Part shown: positions 48,980-57,241 of the stretch, one piece after another
Layout: each line of letters begins with the position of its first letter
Numbering within the stretch: the first letter of the stretch is position 1
Assembly: GCA_015654535.1 (NCBI GenBank)
Contig: JAATGU010000055.1
Coordinates: 1-64,000 of the forward strand
DNA: 64,000 nucleotides
DNA from: Bacteroidales bacterium
GTDB taxonomy: Bacteria; Bacteroidota; Bacteroidia; Bacteroidales; Bacteroidaceae
Direction of reading: 5' to 3'
The notes under the pieces: generated by a model
The model's input: only the letters and a program-made list of their open reading frames with translations
What the model was told of the DNA's origin: nothing
Database searches by the model: none
Program-made: the position numbers and the translations under genes

Positions 48980-49053
48980 GGGCTTTTAGCTCAGTTGGTT
49001 AGAGCAACAGACTCATAATCTGGAGGTCCTTGGTTCAAGCCCAAGATGGCCCA
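48980..49053 (+). tRNA. tRNA-Met(CAT)
   Basis: A 74-nt cloverleaf: acceptor GGGCTTT/ATGGCCC (one T-T mismatch), D-arm AGCTCAGTTGGTTAGAGCA, anticodon stem and loop with CTCATAA (anticodon CAT), T-arm CTTGG-TTCAAGC-CCAAG and discriminator A. CCA is not encoded. The CAT anticodon fits elongator methionine; an isoleucine tRNA with lysidine-modified CAU is the alternative. A terminator follows at 49069. Confidence 0.93.
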
Positions 49054-49068
49054 CCTTCAAAAAATAAA

Positions 49069-49101
49069 AGCACTTACAGAGATTATTTGTAGGTGCTTTT
49101 T
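49069..49101 (+). terminator. tRNA terminator (first repeat copy)
   Basis: AGCACTTACA (49069-49078) pairs with TGTAGGTGCT (49088-49097), followed by TTTT. It forms the left part of the direct repeat that flanks the HipBA-like module. Confidence 0.8.
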
Positions 49102-49132
49102 GCTTATCACTAACTTTTGTAGATGGAACTTA
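49069..49132 (+). repeat. left direct repeat flanking the HipBA-like module
   Basis: These 64 bases recur at 50796-50858 with only about five differences; the last 48 bases have a single mismatch. The copy includes the tRNA terminator and, at its right end, ATGGAACTTA, the first bases of the methyltransferase gene that lies beyond the module. Confidence 0.85.
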
Positions 49133-49239
49133 GGTTCCCTATGATATCCTTATGTTGATTATAAACGTCTATAATTCCAATATTTCTCATTATTTTGTTA
49201 ATTGTGGTTACATGATGGATATAAACAATGATATTTTGG

Positions 49240-49270
49240 TTTGAATATTGTGATAATTTCATTAACTTTG
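49240..49270 (+). promoter_or_regulatory. promoter of the hipB-hipA-like operon
   Basis: TTTG (49240-49243) and TAACTTTG (49263-49270) are exactly 19 nt apart, a perfect fit to the Bacteroidetes consensus. The hipB-like ATG is 27 nt downstream of the -7 element. Confidence 0.78.
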
Positions 49271-49294
49271 TAAGTGCTAATATAATCGCAATAT
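49245..49294. promoter_or_regulatory. inverted repeat around the hipB-like promoter
   Basis: ATATTGTGAT (49245-49254) and ATCGCAATAT (49285-49294) are complementary with one mismatch and embrace the -7 element. It is a candidate operator for self-repression by the HipB-like protein. Confidence 0.5.
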
Positions 49295-49297
49295 AAA

Positions 49298-49633
49298 ATG
49301 AATAATCAAATAAACGATAATATATTATCTCTTATAAGTAAAACACCAGACACATTGCTCTTGGGCATTGCCGGGCGTGTTAAAGAGAGACGATTAGAAA
49401 AAGACTTGACGCAAAAAGCTCTTGCTACTAAAGCAGGAATCTCTTTTGGTTCTTATCGACGTTTTGAGTCCTCCGGGGAGATTTCGTTACGTTCATTGGT
49501 GATGATTGCTTTTGCATTGGATATGGCCGATGAGTTTGATGCTTTTTTCAGTATCCGAACTTATCAGAGTATGGATGATTTATTGAAAGCGGATAAGAAT
49601 AAACAACGCAAGAGAGGAAGCCGCAATGAATAA
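49298..49633 (+). CDS. HipB-like XRE-family antitoxin/repressor
   Basis: A 111-residue protein with a helix-turn-helix of the XRE type at about 25-80 (GRVKERRLEKDLTQKALATK, then AGISFGSYRRFESSG). Like HipB it should bind its own promoter and neutralise the kinase encoded next. It overlaps the hipA-like start by 8 nt. The unit lies between two direct repeats, so it was probably inserted here together with its promoter. Confidence 0.85.
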   Translation: MNNQINDNILSLISKTPDTLLLGIAGRVKERRLEKDLTQKALATKAGISFGSYRRFESSGEISLRSLVMIAFALDMADEFDAFFSIRTYQSMDDLLKADKNKQRKRGSRNE

Positions 49634-50735
49634 TAAATCTGTAGTAGAAGTTTATTTAGGAGAAAACCGAGTGGGACGTATCGCCCTTACTTCCGATGGT
49701 TTATGTGCTTTTGAGTACGATGGTGAATATTTGAAAACAGGAGTTTCCATCTCTCCATTCTTTATGCCGTTAAAATCAGAACTTATAATTGCCAAACGTG
49801 ATCCGTTTAGTGGTGGCTTTGGAGCTTTTGATGATAGCCTCCCCGATGGATGGGGAAATCTTTTACTTGATCGTTTTTTGCAAGAGAAAGGAATTGATCC
49901 TTATAGATTAACAATTCTTGAACGTCTTTCGCTTATTGGAAGTATAGGACGTGGAGCATTGGAATACCGGCCGGACAAAAGTATCGTCGCAAACGATGAA
50001 TTTCTGAATTTCGACAAACTCGCTGCTGAAGCGGAAAAAATATTGAGTAGTAAAGAGGCTGACGGTTCAGTGGATATGCTATATAAATGTGGAGGTTCAT
50101 CTGGTGGAGCACGCCCAAAGGCATTTGCCAAAGTGGACAATCGGGAGTGGCTTGTGAAATTTAAGGCTACATCCGATCCGCAGAATGTTGGAGAGATAGA
50201 ATATAACTATTCACTGCTTGCCAAAGAGTGTGGAATACGAATGCCGGAAACACGGTTGTTCGATGGCAAGTATTTCGGAGTAGAGCGTTTTGACCGAACT
50301 CCTGAAGGGAAAATACATACAATCAGTGCTGCGGGGCTTCTTCATGCTAATTATCGGATTCCGAGTCTTGATTATTCGATTTTGCTAAAGGTTTGTCTAA
50401 ACCTTACCAAAGACATGGAACAGGTCTATGATATGTTTCGTTTGATGGTTTTTAATGTAGCCATAACCAACAGAGACGACCATGCTAAAAACTTCTCCTT
50501 TCAACTCATTGATGGCAATTGGAAACTCTCGCCTGCCTATGACTTGTTGCCAAGCAGTGGCTTTAACGGCTATCATACTACAACTATAAACAGTAAAGGA
50601 GAGCCTGTACTTGCCGATATAATGACTTTGGCCGCTGAGGTAGGCATAATCAAACCCAAAGCTACACAGATTATCGAAGAGGTAATCGATAAGTGCCGTG
50701 CTCGTAAAATGTTGAAATATAGATTAAACCTATAG
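49626..50735 (+). CDS. HipA-like serine/threonine kinase toxin
   Basis: A 369-residue HipA-family kinase. The N-terminal subdomain (VYLGENRVGRIAL) and GAFDDSLPDGWGNLLLDR are followed by the flexible loop GGSSGGARPKA at 156-166, catalytic D284 in NRDDHAKN and the metal-binding D306 in SPAYDLLPS, all intact. E. coli HipA phosphorylates glutamyl-tRNA synthetase and halts growth; targets differ among relatives. It is shorter than E. coli HipA (440). It is encoded directly after its antitoxin with an 8-nt overlap. Confidence 0.88.
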   Translation: MNNKSVVEVYLGENRVGRIALTSDGLCAFEYDGEYLKTGVSISPFFMPLKSELIIAKRDPFSGGFGAFDDSLPDGWGNLLLDRFLQEKGIDPYRLTILERLSLIGSIGRGALEYRPDKSIVANDEFLNFDKLAAEAEKILSSKEADGSVDMLYKCGGSSGGARPKAFAKVDNREWLVKFKATSDPQNVGEIEYNYSLLAKECGIRMPETRLFDGKYFGVERFDRTPEGKIHTISAAGLLHANYRIPSLDYSILLKVCLNLTKDMEQVYDMFRLMVFNVAITNRDDHAKNFSFQLIDGNWKLSPAYDLLPSSGFNGYHTTTINSKGEPVLADIMTLAAEVGIIKPKATQIIEEVIDKCRARKMLKYRLNL

Positions 50736-50795
50736 TGTTTGAAACGATTGTATATTCTTTATAATATTTATAAATGTATAATATTCAAAAACAAG

Positions 50796-50858
50796 AGTGC
50801 TTGCAGAGATATTTGTAGGTGCTTTTTGTTTATCACTAACTTTTGTAGATGGAACTTA
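50796..50858 (+). repeat. right direct repeat flanking the HipBA-like module
   Basis: The second copy of the 49069-49132 repeat. Its hairpin left arm AGTGCTTGCA differs from the first copy by three transitions, yet every position still pairs in RNA through G-U pairs. The copy ends within the start of the methyltransferase gene, whose ATG is at 50849. Confidence 0.85.
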
Positions 50859-52030
50859 CTGACGTAACAATTAAATTTATTAAGGAGCATCTAGCTGATG
50901 ATCCTTCAATGTTAGCTCTTCAGGCAAATAAATATCCTGGCGTGAATATGATTGTAGCTATATCTCAAATAGCTGGTAAAAAGATGATTGTGGAGAAAAT
51001 ACCTTCTTGGAGTAAGGTAGAAGGATTAATCTATCCAAAGCATCTTTCCCTGGAGCAATGTTCATCTGAAGCAACGGCTCGCTATAAGTCTTCTTTAGTA
51101 AAGGGCTCTTCTTTAGTGGATCTTACTGGAGGGTTTGGCATTGATTGTGCTTTTCTATCTGTGCATTTTTCAAAAGTAACTTATGTAGAACGTCAGCAGG
51201 AGCTGTGTGATGTTGCTGCTCCTAATTTTACTTTATTGGGTTTAACTCATATCCTTGTTGTGAATGGAGATGGCGTTGATTATCTTTCTCAGATGGAAGA
51301 GGTGGATTGGCTTTACATAGATCCTGCAAGAAGGAACAGGCAGGGTGGAAAGGCAGTTGCCATAGAGGAGTGTGAACCTAATGTTGCTGAACTTTCGGAG
51401 CAATTGATTCATAAAGCTGGGCAGGTAATGATCAAATTATCACCGATGCTTGATCTTTCACTGGCATTGCATCATTTACCATTTACTAAAGCAGTGCATG
51501 TTGTGTCGGTAGCCAATGAGTGTAAGGAATTACTTATAATTCTTGGCAAGGAACGGCAAAACCTTAGAATTCCTATCCACTGCGTGAATATTTTGAAAAA
51601 TGGCAAAACTCAGACTTATTCATTTAATAAGGAAGAAGAGTCGGAAGGTTGTGAATATGCTCAACAAGTCAGGCGTTTTATTTATGAACCGAATGCTTCT
51701 ATATTGAAAGCTGGAGCTTATAAGAGCGTTGCCCGGAGCTATCATTTAAAGAAACTACACCCTAATAGTCACTTGTATACTTCAGACGATCAGATACTTA
51801 AATTTCCTGGAAGAATCTTTGTGTGTGACTCCGTCTTTAGTCTGAATAAGAAGGAGATAAAAACTAATTTGAGGGAAATAAAAAAGGCTAATATTACAGT
51901 TCGTAACTTTCCTCTTTCAGTAGCAGAACTGCGCAAACGTTTGAAACTATCTGATGGAGGAGAAGTCTATCTTTTTGCAACGACTTTAATGGAGGGACAA
52001 AAGGCGCTAATAAAGTGTCACAAATTGTAA
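50849..52030 (+). CDS. class I SAM methyltransferase with THUMP-like domain
   Basis: A 393-residue methyltransferase of the Bacteroidetes THUMP-like family. The SAM motif SLVDLTGGFGIDCAFLS lies in the middle (about 90-106) and is followed by WLYIDPARRNRQGGKAV, an NPPY-like segment. The C-terminal part with LRKRLKLSDGGEVYLFATT matches the THUMP-like domain. RNA is the likely substrate, but unproven. The first ten bases of the gene belong to the repeat around the HipBA-like module, so its upstream region was rebuilt by that insertion. Confidence 0.85.
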   Translation: MELTDVTIKFIKEHLADDPSMLALQANKYPGVNMIVAISQIAGKKMIVEKIPSWSKVEGLIYPKHLSLEQCSSEATARYKSSLVKGSSLVDLTGGFGIDCAFLSVHFSKVTYVERQQELCDVAAPNFTLLGLTHILVVNGDGVDYLSQMEEVDWLYIDPARRNRQGGKAVAIEECEPNVAELSEQLIHKAGQVMIKLSPMLDLSLALHHLPFTKAVHVVSVANECKELLIILGKERQNLRIPIHCVNILKNGKTQTYSFNKEEESEGCEYAQQVRRFIYEPNASILKAGAYKSVARSYHLKKLHPNSHLYTSDDQILKFPGRIFVCDSVFSLNKKEIKTNLREIKKANITVRNFPLSVAELRKRLKLSDGGEVYLFATTLMEGQKALIKCHKL

Positions 52031-52116
52031 CTACTTAATATTTAAAATTTCAATCAACAAGAAGTGACTAAATTACATTAATTAGAGCATATTCAATGTT
52101 TTTTATTGAAAAAGAG

Positions 52117-52124
52117 TATCTTTG
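52117..52124 (+). promoter_or_regulatory. -7 element for the GNAT-like gene
   Basis: TATCTTTG matches TAnnTTTG. It lies inside the longest possible frame (start TTG at 52106), which rules that start out and supports the ATG at 52148. Confidence 0.55.
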
Positions 52125-52147
52125 CAGCCTTAATACATATACAAACG

Positions 52148-53284
52148 ATGGCAATAGAAATAAAACAAGTCTCTAATAGAAAGGAGCTTAGAGCTTTTAT
52201 TCGATTTAACTACGAACTATACAAAGATAATGCTTATTCTGTTCCAGATCTTTATGATGATATGCTTAATACATTTAATAAAGAAAAGAACGCAGCTTTT
52301 GAGTTTTGTGAAGCAGAATATTTTTTAGCATATAAAGATAATAAATTAGTGGGACGGGTAGCTGCGATTATCAATAAGAAGGCAAACGAAACCTGGAATA
52401 AAAAGGATGTCCGCTTTGGATGGATTGATTTTATTGATGATATAGAGGTCTCTGAAGCACTGCTTAAAGCAGTGGAGCAATATGGAAAAACTCATGGAAT
52501 GGAGAATATTCAAGGACCTTTGGGATTTACGGATTTTGATGCGGAAGGGATGTTGATTGAAGGATTTGACCAACTCAGTACCATGGCTACAATCTATAAC
52601 TATCCATACTATTCAGAGCATATTGAGAAATTAGGATATGTAAAAGATGCTGATTGGGTGGAATATCAAATATATATTCCTAAAGATGGGGTACATGATA
52701 AACATCAACGCATTGCGGATTTAGTTCAAAAAAAATATAATATTAGAATTAAGAAATATACCTCTGGCAAAAAGTTGGCTAAAGATTATGGTCAAGCTAT
52801 TTTTGAATTAATGAATGAGGCATATAGTCCTTTATATGGTTATTCTGCGCTTTCTCAAACTCAGATTCAGCAGTATGTGAAAATGTATCTTCCAATCCTT
52901 GATTTAAAAATGGTTCCTCTTATTATCGATCAAGATGATAAGCTGGTTGGAGTGGGTATTACTATGCCTTCTTTATCTATCGCATTGCAAAAAGCGAAGG
53001 GAAGACTGCTTCCATTTGGCTGGTTTCATTTAGCAAGAGCATTGTTTTTTGGGAAAAGCAGGATTGTTGACCTTCTTTTGGTAGCAGTCAAACCAGAATA
53101 TCAAAACAAAGGGGTTAATGCATTATTATTTTCAGATTTAATTCCTGTTTACCAAAAAGAAGGTTGTATATTTGCCGAAAGCAACCCTGAGTTAGAGATG
53201 AACGGAAAAGTTCAGGCTCAATGGGAATACTTTGAAACAATTCAACATAAACGCCGGCGTGCATTTGTGAAGAAAATAAATTAG
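52148..53284 (+). CDS. GNAT-like acyltransferase, function unknown
   Basis: A 378-residue cytosolic protein. It begins [17 protein letters not shown] and has GNAT-like segments [20 protein letters not shown] and [20 protein letters not shown], the latter a typical acetyl-CoA-binding loop. Bacteroidetes homologues are annotated only as hypothetical or N-acetyltransferase proteins. It is preceded by its own promoter element. Substrate is unknown. Confidence 0.72.
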   Translation: MAIEIKQVSNRKELRAFIRFNYELYKDNAYSVPDLYDDMLNTFNKEKNAAFEFCEAEYFLAYKDNKLVGRVAAIINKKANETWNKKDVRFGWIDFIDDIEVSEALLKAVEQYGKTHGMENIQGPLGFTDFDAEGMLIEGFDQLSTMATIYNYPYYSEHIEKLGYVKDADWVEYQIYIPKDGVHDKHQRIADLVQKKYNIRIKKYTSGKKLAKDYGQAIFELMNEAYSPLYGYSALSQTQIQQYVKMYLPILDLKMVPLIIDQDDKLVGVGITMPSLSIALQKAKGRLLPFGWFHLARALFFGKSRIVDLLLVAVKPEYQNKGVNALLFSDLIPVYQKEGCIFAESNPELEMNGKVQAQWEYFETIQHKRRRAFVKKIN

Positions 53285-53310
53285 TTAGCCATTTAGGTAG
53301 ATTAAGAATT

Positions 53311-55173
53311 ATGGAAGAAAAAGTTGAAGGAATGCTCCAAGTAGGAGAATATACAGAGGAAAATATTCGAACGCTCGACTGGAAAGAGCATATTCGTAGA
53401 CGTCCCGGTATGTATATTGGGAAGTTAGGTGATGGTTCACATTCGGACGATGGTATCTATGTACTTCTAAAAGAAGCAATGGACAATTCTATTGATGAAT
53501 ACATGATGGGATTTGGAAAGACAATTGAGGTTACAGTTGCTGATGGAAAGGTACTTGTGCGTGATCATGGGCGGGGTGTTCCCTTAGGAAAAGTAGTGGA
53601 TATCTCTTCAAAAATGAATACCGGAGGCAAGTATGATTCCAAAGCATTTAAAAAATCTGTGGGGCTTAATGGCGTTGGTATTAAAGCTGTAAATGCTCTC
53701 TCTAGCTTTTTTCGCATATCTAGCTTTAGAGAAGGAGAGGTGAAAACGGTTGAGTTTGAAAGAGGATATATTATTAAAGATTCTCCAATAACGAAGACAG
53801 AAGAGGATAATGGTACATTAATCGAATTTATTCCAGATGATACGATCTTTAAAGGCTACTTTTACCAAAAGGAGTATATTGAACCTTTGTTAAAGAATTA
53901 TGTATTTCTTAATTCTGGGCTAATTATTATCTTTAACGGAAAAAAATTTCACTCTCGTAATGGATTGGTGGACTTGTTGAATGAGAATATGACTACCGAA
54001 TCGCTCTATCCTATCATCCATTTGAAAGGAGATGATATTGAGATGGTTCTTACACATAGTAATCAATATGGAGAGGAGTATTATTCTTTCGTTAATGGAC
54101 AACATACTACTCAAGGAGGGACGCATCTTACCGCTTTCCGTGAAGCGGTTACGAAAACAATAAAAGAGTATTATGCTAAAAACTTTGATTACGCCGATAT
54201 TCGTAGCGGTATGATTGGAGCAATTAGCATAAAGGTTGAAGAACCTGTTTTCGAATCTCAAACGAAAACAAAATTGGGTTCTAAGGATATTGGTCCGGAT
54301 GGGCCGTCTGTTGGTAAATTTATTGGAGATTTTGTAAAACGTGAATTGGATAACTTTTTGCATATCAACCGTGATATTTCAGAAACTTTACTCCAAAAAA
54401 TACAAGATTCAGAAAAAGAAAGAAAGGCGATTGCAGGAGTAACGAAGTTAGCCAGAGAACGTGCTAAAAAAGCAAATTTGCACAATAAGAAATTACGTGA
54501 TTGCCGCGTTCACTTAAATGATCCGAAGGGAAAGGGACTCGAAGAATCCAGTATTTTTATAACTGAGGGGGATTCTGCAAGCGGATCTATCACCAAAAGT
54601 CGTGATGTAAACACACAAGCAGTGTTCAGTCTTCGGGGAAAACCGCTCAATTCTTATGGATTAACGAAGAAAGTTGTTTATGAGAATGAAGAATTTAATT
54701 TGCTTCAGTCGGCATTAAATATTGAAGATGGCATTGAAGCATTACGTTATAATAAGGTTATTGTGGCTACTGATGCAGATGTTGATGGAATGCATATTCG
54801 TTTGCTTTTAATCACTTTTTTCTTGCAATTTTTCCCTGATCTGATTAAAAAAGGGCATGTGTATATTTTACAAACGCCTCTTTTCCGTGTCCGTAATAAG
54901 AAGGAAACAATTTATTGTTATTCGGATGATGAACGAATAAAGGCGATCGATAAGCTTGCTCCTAACCCCGAAATTACTCGATTTAAGGGATTAGGAGAAA
55001 TATCACCAGATGAATTTAAGTATTTTATAGGTAGAGATATGCGCCTGGAACAGGTGTCTCTTCGGAAAAATGATTTGGTGAAAGAACTTTTAGAGTTTTA
55101 CATGGGAAAGAATACCATGGAACGCCAAAACTTTATAATAGATAATTTGGTTATTGAAGAAGATGTAGCATAA
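53311..55173 (+). CDS. parE: DNA topoisomerase IV subunit B
   Basis: The ATPase/TOPRIM subunit of a type IIA topoisomerase that unlinks sister chromosomes. GHKL-type ATP-binding EAMDNSIDE is at about 56-64, the TOPRIM EGDSASG at about 419-425 and DADVDG at about 489-494. At 620 residues it is a short, ParE-type subunit rather than the ~650+ GyrB of Bacteroides, and [12 protein letters not shown] fits ParE. parC is not seen nearby. A GyrB reading is less likely but possible. Confidence 0.88.
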   Translation: MEEKVEGMLQVGEYTEENIRTLDWKEHIRRRPGMYIGKLGDGSHSDDGIYVLLKEAMDNSIDEYMMGFGKTIEVTVADGKVLVRDHGRGVPLGKVVDISSKMNTGGKYDSKAFKKSVGLNGVGIKAVNALSSFFRISSFREGEVKTVEFERGYIIKDSPITKTEEDNGTLIEFIPDDTIFKGYFYQKEYIEPLLKNYVFLNSGLIIIFNGKKFHSRNGLVDLLNENMTTESLYPIIHLKGDDIEMVLTHSNQYGEEYYSFVNGQHTTQGGTHLTAFREAVTKTIKEYYAKNFDYADIRSGMIGAISIKVEEPVFESQTKTKLGSKDIGPDGPSVGKFIGDFVKRELDNFLHINRDISETLLQKIQDSEKERKAIAGVTKLARERAKKANLHNKKLRDCRVHLNDPKGKGLEESSIFITEGDSASGSITKSRDVNTQAVFSLRGKPLNSYGLTKKVVYENEEFNLLQSALNIEDGIEALRYNKVIVATDADVDGMHIRLLLITFFLQFFPDLIKKGHVYILQTPLFRVRNKKETIYCYSDDERIKAIDKLAPNPEITRFKGLGEISPDEFKYFIGRDMRLEQVSLRKNDLVKELLEFYMGKNTMERQNFIIDNLVIEEDVA

Positions 55174-55179
55174 ACATAT

Positions 55180-55632
55180 ATGAGACGAGCAATATTCCCA
55201 GGAACTTTTGATCCTTTTACCGTCGGTCATTACTCGGTGGTAAAACGTGCTTTAACTTTTATGGACGAGATTGTGATAGGTATTGGTATTAATGAAAATA
55301 AAAAGACCTATTTTCCAATAGAAAAACGAGTAGAAATGATTTGTCAATTATATAAAGATAATCCTCAAATAAAGGTGGCATCTTATAATTGCCTAACGCT
55401 TGACTTTGCTCAGTCTGTTGATGCAAAATTTATTGTCCGCGGCATTCGCACGGTAAATGATTTTGAATATGAAGAAACAATTGCTGATATTAATAGGCAA
55501 TTGGCAGGCATTGAAACTATTTTGCTTTTTACAGAGCCGCAGTTAACTTGTGTTAGCTCTACCATTGTAAGAGAACTTTTGCAATATAATAAGGACGTTA
55601 GCTGTTTTGTTCCTCATGGAATGGGCATCTGA
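55180..55632 (+). CDS. coaD: pantetheine-phosphate adenylyltransferase
   Basis: CoaD makes dephospho-CoA from 4'-phosphopantetheine and ATP. The 150-residue protein has the nucleotidyltransferase motif [12 protein letters not shown] (with the TxGH pattern) and the C-terminal [10 protein letters not shown] that matches the family ISSTxVR signature. It starts 6 nt after parE and is followed by an S41 protease after 17 nt, so the three are probably in one operon. Confidence 0.95.
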   Translation: MRRAIFPGTFDPFTVGHYSVVKRALTFMDEIVIGIGINENKKTYFPIEKRVEMICQLYKDNPQIKVASYNCLTLDFAQSVDAKFIVRGIRTVNDFEYEETIADINRQLAGIETILLFTEPQLTCVSSTIVRELLQYNKDVSCFVPHGMGI

Positions 55633-55649
55633 GAATAAATGATTATTGA

Positions 55650-57224
55650 ATGAAAAACTTATATCTTTCTTTTGTCTGTTTGTTTGCTGTTACTATGCAG
55701 GCACAAAATTACGGAACTGTTGCTTCTCGTAAACTGCATATGGCAGAATTTGCAATTAATAACCTTTATGTTGATAAAGTCAATGAAGATAAGTTAGTTG
55801 AAGAAGCAATTATTAAAATGCTGGCTACCCTTGACCCTCATTCTACTTATGCTAATCCTGATGAAGTAAAAAAACTCAATGAATCTTTGCAGGGTAACTT
55901 TGAAGGTATCGGTGTTCAATTTAATATGGTTGAGGATACTTTACTTGTAATTCAGCCTGTTTCTGGTGGACCTTCTGCAAAGATGGGTATCTTGGCAGGA
56001 GATCGTATTGTAATGGTTAATGATACTGCCATTGCTGGCGTAAAGATGAATACTGATGAGATTATGCGACGTCTTAAAGGACCAAAAGGTTCTATTGTGA
56101 ATTTAAAAATACTAAGAAGAGGTGTCGATGAATTGCTTAAGTTTACTGTTCAGCGTGATCGTATTCCTATCTTTAGTTTAGATGCTTCTTATATGCTTCA
56201 AGATAAAATTGGTTATATTCGAGTGAATCGATTCGGGGCTACTACTCCGGATGAATTTGCTAAAGCACTGAAAGATTTGAAAGCTGAAGGAATGACGGAT
56301 TTAGTTCTTGATTTGCAGGATAATGGCGGAGGCTATCTTAATGCAGCCATTGATTTGGCAAATGAGTTTTTGGGAGAGCAAGAACTAATAGTATATACTG
56401 AAGGTCTACGTACTCCTCGCAGTGAATTCTTTGCTAAGGGAAACGGTTCATTTCCAAAAGGAAGATTGATCGTCTTAGTCAATGAGTTTTCTGCCTCTGC
56501 AAGTGAAATTTTATCCGGAGCCATTCAAGATTGGGACAGAGGTATCATCGTGGGACGTCGTTCATTTGGAAAAGGATTAGTGCAGCGCCCTATTGATTTA
56601 CCAGATGGATCAATGATTCGTTTAACTGTTTCTCGTTATTACACTCCTGCTGGGAGATGTATTCAGAAACCGTATGAGAATATAGAAAAATACAATATGG
56701 ATTTGATTAATCGTTATAATAAAGGCGAAATGATGAATTCAGATAGTATCCATTTTCCTGATTCATTAAAATACAAAACGAAGAAATTGAATAGGATTGT
56801 TTATGGAGGCGGAGGGATTATGCCCGATTATTTTGTACCGATTGATACGACCCTTTTTACAAATTATCACAGAAGTCTTGTGGCTAAAGGGATTATAATG
56901 AATGCAACCATGAAGTACATTGATAGTCACCGTCAAGAATTGAGGAATAAATATAAAAAGTTTCGTGATTTTTATGATAAATTTGAGATAAATGATTCCT
57001 TCATGAATGAAGTAGTTGCTATGGGTACTGAAGCAAAAGTGGAAGTGAATAAAGAACAACTAAAAATATCTGAACCAATGATCAAGATTCAGCTAAAAGC
57101 TCTTATAGCTCGTGATTTGTGGGATATGAATGAATATTTTCATGTGATGAATGCTACAAATGAGAGCGTACTGAAAGCCGTTCAAATATTGCAATCGGGA
57201 GACTACGAGAAAAAACTTAAATAA
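55650..57224 (+). CDS. S41 family carboxyl-terminal processing protease
   Basis: A 524-residue periplasmic protease of the CtpA/Tsp type. A signal peptide (about 1-18, ending MQAQ) leads to a PDZ domain (about 90-170, GIGVQFN and GDRIVMVNDTAIAG) and the S41 core with catalytic Ser in SASASEILSGA and Lys in SFGKGLVQ. A C-terminal part of about 150 residues follows the core. It may remove C-terminal segments of envelope proteins; substrate is unknown. Confidence 0.92.
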   Translation: MKNLYLSFVCLFAVTMQAQNYGTVASRKLHMAEFAINNLYVDKVNEDKLVEEAIIKMLATLDPHSTYANPDEVKKLNESLQGNFEGIGVQFNMVEDTLLVIQPVSGGPSAKMGILAGDRIVMVNDTAIAGVKMNTDEIMRRLKGPKGSIVNLKILRRGVDELLKFTVQRDRIPIFSLDASYMLQDKIGYIRVNRFGATTPDEFAKALKDLKAEGMTDLVLDLQDNGGGYLNAAIDLANEFLGEQELIVYTEGLRTPRSEFFAKGNGSFPKGRLIVLVNEFSASASEILSGAIQDWDRGIIVGRRSFGKGLVQRPIDLPDGSMIRLTVSRYYTPAGRCIQKPYENIEKYNMDLINRYNKGEMMNSDSIHFPDSLKYKTKKLNRIVYGGGGIMPDYFVPIDTTLFTNYHRSLVAKGIIMNATMKYIDSHRQELRNKYKKFRDFYDKFEINDSFMNEVVAMGTEAKVEVNKEQLKISEPMIKIQLKALIARDLWDMNEYFHVMNATNESVLKAVQILQSGDYEKKLK

Positions 57225-57241
57225 CTAAATACTGTAATCTC

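Noticed and set aside
48980..49053. Initiator tRNA-fMet
   Set aside because: The anticodon stem lacks the three consecutive G-C pairs typical of initiators, and the first acceptor pair is a normal G-C.
52106..52147. Longer start for the GNAT-like protein
   Set aside because: The TTG at 52106 lies upstream of the -7 promoter element at 52117-52124, so it could not be in the message.
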